DNA of 19,436 nucleotides, from the NCBI GenBank assembly GCA_030770425.1, contig JASJFT010000408.1:1-19436 (forward strand), written 5' to 3'. Position numbers and translations under genes: made by a program. The first letter of the stretch is position 1; each line of letters starts with the position of its first letter. This DNA is from Darksidea phi (taxonomy: Eukaryota > Ascomycota > Dothideomycetes > Pleosporales > Lentitheciaceae). The notes beneath the pieces are model-generated. The model was not told the origin of the DNA and ran no database searches. It saw only the letters and a program-made list of their open reading frames with translations. This document shows positions 9,806 to 18,658 of this stretch, piece after piece.

Positions 9806-9941
9806 CGACTCGTGGAACCGACAGCCATCACTCTAAAGGTCATGGCCTCTTCTGCCATTCTGCCATTGCCCCTTCTTTATTGTCGCGCGCGGCCTGTTCA
9901 CAGCGCGTCGCCATTGATTGTTCGCCGAACGCTTGCCCACC

Positions 9942-11734
9942 ATGACCGACCACATTACCCCGGAACCAAAATTGGCATTTACGTCCATTGCCGCGCCAGA
10001 GCGCCATGACACCGGCGATTTGGCCTCGACTCCCGACGACTTGACGCATCCCCGCCCGAACGAACACCCGGCGACGAAAAAGGAGCTGTATTCCTACTAC
10101 GCTTACTACGCCGGTAACAATGGCATTGGCTCGTTCCAGTAGTAAGTGTTGGCCGGACGCCTTGGCTCGCATTGTCGTATTAAGCTGGCAAACAGCTCCA
10201 ACTTGCTCTTCCAGAATCTGATCTACCAGGCTGGTTTCGATCCCAATGTCGAGCCATTGGGCAGCCAGAACTGTGAGGTCGACCCTACTGCGCCCTGCCA
10301 CGTCTTCTGGAATGGCGGCACCAAGGCGTACTCCTCGGTCGTGCTCATCGGGTCCGGTCTGACCTTCCTGTGTCAAGCCGTGGTCTTCATCAGCGTGGGC
10401 AGTATCGCAGATTACGGCAACTGGAACCCGTGGGTCGTGCGCACTTTTTCCGTGCTCTCCTGGGCCTTTGAGTTTGGCTTCCTCGGCGTGAAAAGGGCTG
10501 ATCAGTGGAGGACGGCCATGGCCCTCTATATCCTGTCCGGTAAGTCTCTCGTTCGATCAACCATGGGATCAAAAGCAGCTTGCTGATACAAGCAGCCATC
10601 ACCTTCTGGGCCTCGTACATCTTCTTCAACGCCATCTTCCCCAAGCTGTCGCATGACCTTCCCGAAGTCCACACTGCGCACCAAGAATACTCGGACGGGT
10701 CCATAGCCGAAGAGGAGTACGAGCGCCGCTGCTCTATGGCCAGATCCAAGGTTATGAACATGTCGTATGGATGGAACAACGTCGGATTCACCATCTCGGC
10801 TGCCTTGTCGCTTGCCGCGCTCTTCGGTCTGCATGCCGACGACTCCAGTGCGCAGAACAACTGGGGATACTCTGTGTCGGTGGCCGTTTGCACAGGCTTT
10901 TGGATCGTGCTCGCCATCCCGTGGTTCCTATGGGAAAAGAAGCGGCCTGGTCCCCCGCTTCCTCCGGGAGAGAACTATCTCACTCTTGGGCTCAAACAGA
11001 CGTGGTTCGCGGCCAAGCAAGTGTGGACCCTCAAGCAGACGTTCTTCTACCTCCTTGCCTTTTTCCTCCTCGCCGACGGCATCGCCACCACCATCACGCT
11101 CGTTTCGATCGCGCAGACTTCGGTTGTCGAGTTCTCGGCCACCCAGAATACATATCTGATCATGGTGCAAGGTGGATCGGCCGCTGTTGGCGTCTTTGGG
11201 GCTTATTATGTCCAAAAGATGTTCAACTTAAAGACAAAGACCATGCTACAAGCTACAAACATTGGCTGCACGCTTGTAGCCTTGTGGGGCATGATCGGCA
11301 TCTGGACGACTAAGGTCGGGTACCACAATCTCTGGGAGTTCTGGCTGTTCAACGCGCAGTTCGGATTCACCCTCGGCGCGCAATTCTCTTACGGCCAGGC
11401 CTTCATGGCCGAGCTTGTCCCACGTGGGCGCGAGTACATGTTCTTCAGTCTCTTAGGTATTGTCTCCAAGGGCAGTGCCTGGATAGGTCCGATCGTGAGT
11501 AGTGCGATTGTTGATTCGAGTGGCAACGCTTGGACGCCCTTTGCGTTTGTCGCTGCTCTTATTCTCGTCCCGACGGTGGCCATCTTTTTCATTAGTGTGG
11601 AGAAGAGCCGGGTGGAGTGCAAGGAGTATTTGGAGAAAGAGAAGACTGGTCTGCGGAAGGGGGTTGGGGATACAGAGGGTGCCAAAGAGAAGACTGGTCT
11701 GCGGAAGGGGTTTGGGGATACAGAGGGTGCCTGA
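9942..11734 (+). CDS. Atg22-like major facilitator permease
   Basis: Atg22 proteins are multi-span MFS-type permeases; yeast Atg22 exports amino acids from the vacuole. Exons are 9942-10141, 10196-10539 and 10596-11734, with introns of 54 and 56 nt (GTAAGT donors, CAG acceptors). The product is 560 aa. A cytosolic N-terminus of about 45 residues precedes ELYSYYAYYAGNNGIGSFQY, the family's typical start of the first helix. Many hydrophobic helices follow, with family-like segments such as YGWNNVGFTISAALSLAALF, FFLLADGIATTITLVSIAQT and GAQFSYGQAFMAELVPRGRE. The ATG at 9942 has a good context (CCCACCATGACC). The frame is intact. The C-terminal tail is two copies of a 16-residue unit, listed separately. 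The exact substrate and membrane cannot be told; many filamentous fungi carry several paralogues. Confidence 0.88.
11636..11731 (+). repeat. 48-bp coding tandem duplication (2 copies) at the Atg22-like C-terminus
   Basis: Units at 11636-11683 and 11684-11731 are nearly identical, with one noted difference that changes Val to Phe. Each encodes a 16-residue hydrophilic unit, KEKTGLRKG(V/F)GDTEGA. The second copy ends at the stop codon. The near-identity indicates a recent duplication. Confidence 0.92.
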
Positions 11735-12085
11735 CTGATGGCCGGGTAGCGGGGGAAAAGCGCGTTGGAGGATAAGCAACTTGGTGATTGTAATGCAAGC
11801 CCCATGCACTCTATATATTCTTCTACAAGTCGCCTCGCTACGTCAAAAGAGGACATTTAATTCTGGTTCTAAATGACCGCTTTCCAAAACCATGTCGGGT
11901 CCGTAATTTTTGGTAGCGTCGCCAAGCACGGGGTGGCACTAGCGGGTCGTATCCGACCCACCCGGTCCCCTGAACCTCGCTAGCTGACACATCAATCGTC
12001 GCATTGCTTCCGCGCCGCTCCATCCGCAGTCTCCACTCTTCTCCGCACGTCGGAACTGCCCGCTGGATGCGTTGATGTCGTCGCC
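11735..12085. promoter_or_regulatory. Intergenic region and likely promoter of the Zn2Cys6 regulator gene
   Basis: The 351-bp gap holds the 3' end of the Atg22-like transcript and the promoter of the regulator. A TATA-like CTATATATTC lies near 11811. A 6-bp inverted repeat with a 4-nt centre, GGGTCG-TATC-CGACCC, lies at 11944-11959, about 130 bp before the ATG. No gene is seen. Assignment of either element to the regulator is positional inference. Confidence 0.4.
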
Positions 12086-13909
12086 ATGCCACCGGGCTTG
12101 GGCGTCAAGCTGCCGTGGCAGCGGTCACGGACGGGTGAGTCGAGAGTAGCATCGTCGATTGCAGTTCTTGGGCGCCGTCGTGGTTGACGGATGGCAAGGG
12201 AACGAACGAACCCCGGGGGGGTGTGAATTCTACGCTAAGAACTTGCAGGGTGTCTGCCGTGCCGCAAGCGCAAGGCCAAGTGCGACGAAGGGAAGCCCCA
12301 CTGTGCGCGCTGCGTACGCCTGCTCGTGAGATGCGTATGGCAGGACCCCAATGCGCCGCTCCCCGGGGCTAAGGAAGAGAGGGAGATTCAGCAGGCCCAA
12401 CTAGAGTCGATGGCACCGGTTCCATTCCGCTATCTGGGCAGCACGACTGATTCATTCGTCTCTGCATTCCCTGTTGCGAATGGCTTTTCGGTCCCGTATT
12501 TGAAGCACTTCATCGCTTTCTGTACCAAATTTCTGATCTACCCGAATGACGCCGAAGGGAATCCACTTCAACGAGAACTAGTGCCGCTGGCTTCGCAGTC
12601 GCCTGCGTTGTATTATGCCATGGCTGCGCTGGCAGCGGGACACATGGCGAGAGGGCAGCCAAGGCATGCCATGATTGCGATGCGATACTATACACGAGCG
12701 TTGGGAGCGCTGAATGATACCCTGAAAAATCCACATACGAAGAAGGGTAATGCGGTGCTGGGCGCATGTTTGCTACTTTGCGTTTATGAGGTCGGCTTTC
12801 CCTTCGGCCTCTTCAAACCCATGATTTATCATCGTCGGGGCCACAAGTGTGTATGATTAGTGCTGAAACTGATGAGTTGAGCAGATATCTCACTCAGACG
12901 ACAACCTCTGGTTCCGCCATCTCCAAGGTGCTCGCGAGTTGATTCTTCACCGGGGAGGACCGCAAAATCAGGACTTCCTCGTCCGCTTCTTCTCCCTTCT
13001 CGACATATCAGGCTCGCTCTTTACCGGCCAAGGCCCACTCATCCCAGGAAACTACTGGCTTGAGTCCTCCGAATCCAGCAGCTCCGAATCCAGCAGCTCC
13101 GAATCCAGCAGCTCCGAATTCAGCAGCTCCGTACCTAGGAATTGGCCATACTATGATGATGGCGTCATGGTAGACAATTTTCACGCCCTGATGGTATATA
13201 TGGCGCAACTGTCGAATTTGAGCCATCTTTCTATGACGCCGACGGGGAAAAGCAATCCCGACGTGGTCCGCCGGAAAGCTGATGATATACGAACCGAATT
13301 GCTAACGTGGTGGGATGCGCGATCTCCGAGAATACGATACCAACCTGACAATTGGCGCACGGTACCGCGAGAGCAACCACTCACTGTTGCCGAGAAATTG
13401 GAGGAGGAGAGTTTCAGCAGCACAAGGAGCGTCGTATACGGATGCATCATCTATCTCCACCACATCGTTGATCCGCTGCGCCAGTACCCACAGGAGCAAG
13501 AAGTCGCCGATTCCATCAAAATTATTCTGGAAATTGCGCGCGAGACGCCAGAGGGAAATGGCCTCGAGATGGGAATCTTCTTTGGGCTGTTCATGTCTGG
13601 TACAGCAATCTTTGATGATCCGGAGAGCGAAGACTTGATTCGAAGGAAAATGTCGAGTCGGAGAAATATCACTATATATGTAAGTTCGTTACTGTTAATT
13701 GGGATGTGGATGCGCGAGCTGACATGAAAGCAGCATGCCGATAACGCGTTGGCGTTGTTGGAGGCGCTGTGGATGAAACAAAAGCATCATGGGCGGAAGC
13801 ACGATTGGAGAGAAGTGCAAAAGGAGATGGGACTTCGGTTGTAAGTTCCCACTACTTCCTTTTACTGCTATTTTGCGCTGACGGAAATAATAGATTTATA
13901 CTTGCTTAA
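12086..13909 (+). CDS. Zn(II)2Cys6 fungal transcription factor
   Basis: This is a nuclear, DNA-binding regulator. Exons are 12086-12134, 12249-12790, 12885-13679, 13734-13840 and 13894-13909; the product is 502 aa. The zinc cluster is complete: C18-X2-C21-X6-C28-X6-C35-X2-C38-X6-C45, with the basic RKRKAK stretch inside. A fungal transcription-factor domain follows, with typical runs such as LASQSPALYYAMAALAAGH, the splice-joined VYE/ISHSDDNLWFRHLQGAREL, and SGSLFTGQGPLIPGNYW. The last exons give HADNALALLEALW and a WREVQKEMGLRLFILA end. Without the last intron the frame would stop at 13844; I prefer the spliced end because GTAAGT, CTGAC and TAG signals are all present and LFILA is family-like. 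The second intron has a weak donor (GTCGGC). The ATG at 12086 is the only in-frame ATG before the zinc cluster after the stop at 11981. The target genes are unknown. Confidence 0.87.
13071..13130 (+). repeat. 15-bp coding minisatellite (4 copies) encoding Glu-Ser repeats
   Basis: Four head-to-tail copies of GAATCCAGCAGCTCC lie in exon 3 of the Zn2Cys6 regulator; the last copy has one T for C. They encode four units of ESSSS (the last EFSSS), about residues 260-279. They sit inside the regulatory domain, just after the conserved LIPGNYW segment. Copy number is likely to vary between strains. Confidence 0.93.
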
Positions 13910-15170
13910 GCTTTACTTGGCATTAACATGATTGTATGATATCGTAGTGTAAATGTAAGCAGTGGGGGGGGGGGGCGACGTCTGTAGAGGTAAAATTGAT
14001 ATATTGAGTGGAGGCTCTTAAATACTGATCGACCCGAGTCATCTAGCCGAAGCCGTCATGTGATATAGCTCTGGCTGCTTACATTAACTTCAGCAATAAT
14101 TAGTATATGCTTAGATGGGAATTTTTACCCCGCCACCCCGACTGTGGATGCACCATCGCCCCCGATCCGTAAACCTTGCGGCGCATCCTCCGATGTGGAC
14201 CTGGGGGTGCGACGATCAGTTAGCAACCTTCGGTCCTATTTGACCCGAAACAGAATCAACGCGCTAATTATTGCTCGAGGTACCGAAACCGAAAGTTAAA
14301 AACGGAGTTTGAGATTCGCAGAGGGCCTTACGCACTACAGCCGCGTATTTCAGCGAAGGACCTTGCTACGGCGTTCAAGGCCAACAACAGTTCGCCAACT
14401 CCATATATGGAGAATCACGCTCGAGAGGCCCTTGACCCTAGCATATCCATCTGCCCCATAAGCGGCATTTAACCCAAACTATGAGGAGAATGGAAAGGTT
14501 AGGCGAGACATGGAAAAGTGGAGAATTGCGGAGTGGACCCATCGCCCCTGCTGACAAAGCGGGACATCGGGACGTTCTGCGGGACGCCTTGCGTTAATTA
14601 GCAACCCTTACACGTCGAATGACTGCTCTCACGGGCCGCCAATCCAAGTACGAGCAAAAGACACGTCGGGTGTAACAGAGAGGCGCCTTTCCATTTCGAG
14701 TTAGCTCACACGTAGACAGCAATTCTTGCGTCTTCAGGCCTCAACTTCCATTCTTCCCATCTTCCATTCACAATCGTCATCGCCATCATATCACCTTTGA
14801 CTACATCACATCTCAGCTCATTTTCCTGCATTCGCATTGTTTCGATAATGTATCTCTTCGTGAAACGCTTCATGCCGCAATTCGTCAACCTGGTAACCAG
14901 ACAGAATTTCAAGCAACTGCTGTCAGTTACAGAGTTGCATTCGCAACAGAATTTAGCCTTTGTCTACTGGTTCACGTCACCATGAGTTTGTTTGTTTTGC
15001 GAACTCTATCTGTATTCTTTTTCTCATCGCTGCCTGGTCACTTTTCTTGGCTGTCTCATGCTTCCAGTTCGAGCTTCACAATATGAAAGGATAACTCAGT
15101 GTTAGACTGGTGCGACTTTGAGTTGTCGCACTGAGGGTAACTGGTAGATTCGCGATGATAGGAATTAAAT
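13910..15170. other. Long intergenic region without a supported gene
   Basis: It contains a run of 12 G (13964-13975), a CCGAAACCGAAA direct repeat near 14284-14295, related TTAGCAACC segments near 14219 and 14597, and three GGGAC repeats between 14559 and 14585. From about 14725 to 14825 the plus strand is pyrimidine-rich, with a repeated CTTCCATTC. It leads to an ATG at 14848 that opens a 45-codon frame ending at 14985. The encoded peptide resembles nothing I recognise. This could be a small gene, a leader of a lost gene or a non-coding transcript; I cannot decide. Confidence 0.4.
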
Positions 15171-17062
15171 TCACCCATCGCCCTCCCGATGATCAAGTAT
15201 CCATCTCGTCTGCAGCTCAAAACTCTCGCGTTCCTTCCCGACCAGTGTCTCCAACCCTACCCTTCGTAGCTCCGAGAAGTAGGCCACTGCGTCTTGAAAA
15301 TCTTCGTGCGACGTGTATCCGCTTCGATGCACGCGGCCTTCGAGATTGTCCCAAAAGTCGGCGTTTTCGTTGAATCCATCGCCGTCCCTTCGGTGCTGGG
15401 CGATTTCTTCGCTGGAAAAGTGATACGGACAGGTCGATGTCTCGTCGATGAGATGCCAATCCCTAGGTTTGTGTCAGAAAGTTGGCCATTCCCTACGCAA
15501 CCGAGGCAAACCTTTGGATTCGTATGAGAACCTCCCGAAACGGCAGAATGTCTCCGTCCCACGAGTTGTGAGCAAACTCGACGAGCTGCTCTAACGTCTT
15601 GCTATTGGGATAGCGCATGACCTTGTACAGCGAAGGATTCCGCTTGGCCGTCGAAGTTTCGTAAATATATAACAGTATGGATCGGCGGACCGCTTCCCGC
15701 ACGCGATCCTTCTCTTCCGGGTTCAGCTCTTTGAAGTTTTCTGGCAGCTTCGTCTGGATTTCTCCGTTGTACTCGACGAGCTGGGGCGTGCGGGCGCGAA
15801 GGTTCCTGGGGCCAACCCAGACGGACTGCCAATCGATGATGCTGGAAACTTGGCCTCCATGAACAAACACATTGCCCCTGTGGAGGTCACGATGCCACAG
15901 CGTCGGCAGGAGCAGGTCTTCTTCGATTGGGAGGAGTTTGCCTACCACGCTGAGGTATTTTTGCAACAGGTCGATGTGCACCTCGGGCGACTTCTGGGCG
16001 TCAGATGTCGACAAAGGAACCGGAGGCACCTTTGCTTCGGCATACCGTTCAATCCATCGAATCTCGCGATGAGCTATCGCCTCGGCATATGCAGCTGCCG
16101 AAGTCCCTTCGTTCGGGTTAGATGAGATGGCGGTGGTAGGTTCACACTCACAAGGGCCGCGATCGAGAGCCATTTGCGCCCTCTCATCCTCCCAGAACTC
16201 TCTCTCGACAGTTGGACCAACGACGAACCGGCATCGTACATCCTCTTTCACAGCCGGCGAAACTTGGCCTCTAATTTCCGCAGGAGCACAGTTCGGCATG
16301 TCCTTTGCGTAAAAGATTGCTCCGGATCTGGAGATGTAAACGGTTCGATTGTGCAAAGATGCCAGCTAGAAAAGCGTACCGATCCAGAGCGATGGCCAGG
16401 AATTTAGCATCCATCTCCATGAGGCTTTTCACGATCTTTGCTTGATCGTCAATCCCCATGTCGTTCCAAAGACTGGACAGCTGTACTCCCTTTGCTTCTT
16501 CCATCAGGATGTACTCAGATCCTACAGGGTTTGCGGCATCGGCGCTATAACCCAATACCTTAGGTACCGGAATGCCGAGAACGGAACGCGCCTGCAACAT
16601 CTCAGCTCAAAATTAAACAACATAGCGACATTTGCATACGAAATCCATTGTTGCCACCTCGGATGCAGTCGTGACAGTTGGCGGGCCAGCATTCGGGTGC
16701 GGTATCCGCGCAATGACCACGGACTGGTCGTCCATTGTCAACTTGAAAACCTTATTGAAGTTGCCTTCGCCAATCTTGGATATTTTTGTGCAGCTTCGCA
16801 CTCCGACAGCGTTGACGGCGGCGTTTTGAAGTTCCAGGACGTTGAATCGGCGGTACCGTTCGCGCAGCTGCTCTTCTTCGTTCCAGAGTCACCGACCGGA
16901 AGTGTATCGGAAAAACTCATGCCTGTCGTTGTCATATGCTGGATCCATGGCTTGTGGAAGATGAGAAAATCCTCTCGACAGCTGGCTCGATAGCACCGAG
17001 AACTTGTAACAGGGTATTTGACCGGAGCGAGCCTGGCGTAGTCTCAACAACAGGGAAACCAT
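15171..17062 (-). CDS. Mitochondrial-type phosphotransferase (AIM9/FMP29-like, APH fold) with an in-frame UGA
   Basis: This is a kinase-like protein of the fungal aminoglycoside-phosphotransferase family to which mitochondrial AIM9/FMP29 belongs; the substrate is unknown. Exons are 17062-16640, 16591-16380, 16327-15512 and 15462-15171, with introns of 48-52 nt; there are 580 sense-length codons. Residues 1-38 are rich in Arg, Ser and Leu with almost no acid, like a mitochondrial presequence. HEFFRYTSGR follows, then a TGA at codon 58 (16891-16889) exactly where the family has Trp before LWNEEEQLRERY. Everything downstream is intact. It includes the glycine-rich loop IGEGNFNKVFKL (about 97-108), IPVPKVLGYS, the catalytic HRDLHRGN (His357, Asp359, Asn364), IIDWQ (Asp377), and a family-like C-terminal extension to residue 580. 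The stop could be a nonsense mutation, a sequence error or a read-through site. No usable ATG lies between the stop and the N-lobe. Confidence 0.82.
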
Positions 17063-17066
17063 ACTT

Positions 17067-17083
17067 GCCGCCGATGAGGCGGC
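17067..17083. promoter_or_regulatory. GC-rich inverted repeat in the divergent intergenic gap
   Basis: GCCGCC-GATGA-GGCGGC forms a perfect 6-bp inverted repeat. It sits 5-21 nt before the ATG of the phosphotransferase, inside the 73-nt gap to the putative divergent gene. It could be a protein-binding palindrome or a hairpin in the kinase mRNA leader. Both are inference. Confidence 0.45.
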
Positions 17084-17135
17084 CTTTTGGTTCGCAAACT
17101 TCTCCAAAGTGTAAATCTAGTCGTGTTGGCCATGC

Positions 17136-17777
17136 ATGGAAGGTGAGATGTTGCAAAGGATTGTGACGCGGCAATTTTCCGACTTGGCAAGGTCCGGGCG
17201 AGAGCCCGCGACATATTGTCAACAAGTTGCGCCCAAACAACCCTGCTGTTATACTTCCGGATGGAGTGTCCGTCACGATAATCAACGCCTTCCGCACTGA
17301 ACTCTTTAACTTACTCTACCCTTCTGCTCAGCATGGCAAAGAACTCCGCGTAGGCGACGCGACTTCCCATTCCCGGAACGAGCTCGCCAAGGCTCTGGAT
17401 GAGATTAACGACGCGAAGCTCAACGGATATCGTCGGACATGGGACGCTGAGCCTGGCGTACCTGGCAATTGGCTTGGTGCAGACGTCAGTGATGGTATTG
17501 GCCTGGCGGGCTCTTCGGCTGCTCTGCCAGCGCAGGGTTCCTCTGCTGTAGCACAAACCGTACGTATAACCTAACATCACAAAGCATGCAAGAAATGCTA
17601 ATTTTGTCCAAGGCTAGCACGGCTGGTGAGCCTACGGGCACAGAAGACGATCCGATTCCGCTCGACGAAGCGGGCACTCGCGACGACCCGGTCGATCTTC
17701 GCGGCGACAGCGCCCCAGAGCCCGCCTCTATCGACAACACCCAAGCCCCTCCTAATGCCAATGCACCAGCGAGATAA
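17136..17777 (+). CDS. Tentative small protein of unknown function
   Basis: I do not recognise this protein. A consistent model has exons 17136-17142 (7 nt), 17192-17559 and 17613-17777, giving 179 aa. The introns are 49 nt (GTGAGA...AAG) and 53 nt (GTACGT, with CTAAC and CTAAT branch-like sites, AAG acceptor). The second intron is convincing because both flanking frames are open and in phase. The first exon is less sure: the open frame reaches back to 17167 without an ATG, so a spliced start is needed. The first two thirds look globular (NAFRTELFNLLYPS, ELAKALDEINDAKLNGY). The C-terminal third is Pro/Asp/Glu-rich and disordered-looking, with repeats of the type DDPIPLDE and DDPVDLRGD. It is divergent from the phosphotransferase, and its 3' end overlaps the tail of the broken gene on the other strand. 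Confidence 0.42.
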
Positions 17778-18658
17778 TTTCATGCAACTTACGAAGTTGG
17801 AGGCTACTCCCATGGATTTCAGATATGCCATCGCGCCTTCCCGACTTCGGGCGATGGCGAAGGGGTACACGAACGACAAAAAAGCCGCAATAGTGGTTGG
17901 CGTTGTGAGGCGTCCGGACTGGAACGCGGCGCAGACCTTCCCTGGCGTCTAGCATAACGGCGCCGTTGTTGTCGCCGAGGACGAACTCCTGCAGCTGCAT
18001 GTGTTTATGTTCGTTCAGAACCTGAAGGCCGATAAGGCCCTCAAGGCCGTGCTCCCGTAGATATGCATTTAGTATAACGAAGGCGTTTTCGTTATCTCTC
18101 ATGGTGGGGGAGATCCCTGGCGGTACTCGTACGCCTGGAACTCGCCATCGGAGCTTAGAGCGAAAATGTGACCGTGTATGTGGCCGATACTCAAGCTGGA
18201 GATTTCGGTCGGGCACGTCCAACAGCCTTGGAGGCTGGTCATGGCCTTTCCGTGTATGATTTTGCCCTGGTCAACCTGCAAGTAACCGTGGACCAGATGG
18301 ATGCCGAACTTCTCCTGTATATAATATTTCGGGATAATGTCCTTGATCTCCTTAAGACGAGCCGACGAGATTTCAGGCTGGTCCTAGTCGTCGGGAAGCA
18401 AGTTGTAGCTTTTTCGCCGAGCAGTCAGAGGGGGAGACTACCAAGTAGCTTGCGTGCAGATCGTACTTACGTCAGCGCTGCCTTTTCCAAGTCCTTCCTA
18501 GTCGGCGCCGTATGGAGACCGGGAATGGCAATTGGGCTGAGGTTGTTGTAATTGTAGACGGCGGTCACGATCGAATCTGGAGGCAATATCGCAGCCGCGT
18601 TTTGGATGCGTATGAAGATTAGAGGATGATGATGATGATGAGAGCAGGATCTTTGCAT
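17752..18658 (-). pseudogene. Conserved-looking fungal protein of unknown function, reading frame broken
   Basis: The pieces read as one protein of an uncharacterised fungal family, judged from general resemblance only. The first exon, 18658-18471, includes a His5 run and ILPPDSIVTAVYNYNNLSP...HTAPTRKDLEKAALT and ends at a GTAAGT donor. A second exon starts at about 18383 (DQPEISSARLKEIKDIIPKYY, then EKFGIHLVHGYLQVDQGK, GCWTCPTEISSL and HIHGHIFALSSDGEFQAYEY). At a five-base C run (18106-18110 as G on the plus strand) the frame shifts by one, and the sequence continues as MRDNENAFVILNAYLREHGL, EGLIGLQVLNEH and LQEFVLGDNNGAVMLDA, to a stop at 17752. Exon 1 also ends in the wrong phase for the second exon, a second inconsistency. 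A TATAAATA lies only 10 nt before the ATG at 18658, so that start may be wrong. The shift at a homopolymer could be a sequencing error. Confidence 0.55.
18625..18639. repeat. (GAT)5 trinucleotide repeat
   Basis: Five perfect GAT units. On the minus strand they read as five His codons near the presumed N-terminus of the broken conserved gene. Confidence 0.85.

Larger units (their letters stand above)
8376..9941. other. Divergent intergenic region between the hydantoinase/DUF917 and Atg22-like genes
   Basis: No gene is supported. Besides the tracts listed separately it holds a CArG-like palindrome, CCTATATAGG (9026-9035), and a CACGTG box at 9042-9047. AT-rich blocks at about 9120-9330 and 9520-9640 flank a GC-rich island. 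Within the island, related segments GGCGTAGCGCGTGC and GGCGTGGCGCGTAC recur about 44 bp apart. The pattern resembles an old, decayed repeat element, but no terminal repeats or transposase-like frame can be shown. Confidence 0.4.

Noticed and set aside
10551..10562. GTTCGATCAACC resembling a tRNA B box
   Set aside because: It lies inside an intron of the Atg22-like gene, with no matching A box or cloverleaf around it.
13842..13844. TAA as the end of the Zn2Cys6 regulator
   Set aside because: A GTAAGT donor overlaps it, followed by CTGAC and TAG. Splicing gives a family-like end at 13909, so this stop is probably intronic.
16932..17297. Minus-strand open frame of 121 aa beside the kinase start
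   Set aside because: It overlaps the kinase first exon in another frame, has no recognisable domain, and spans the divergent gap.
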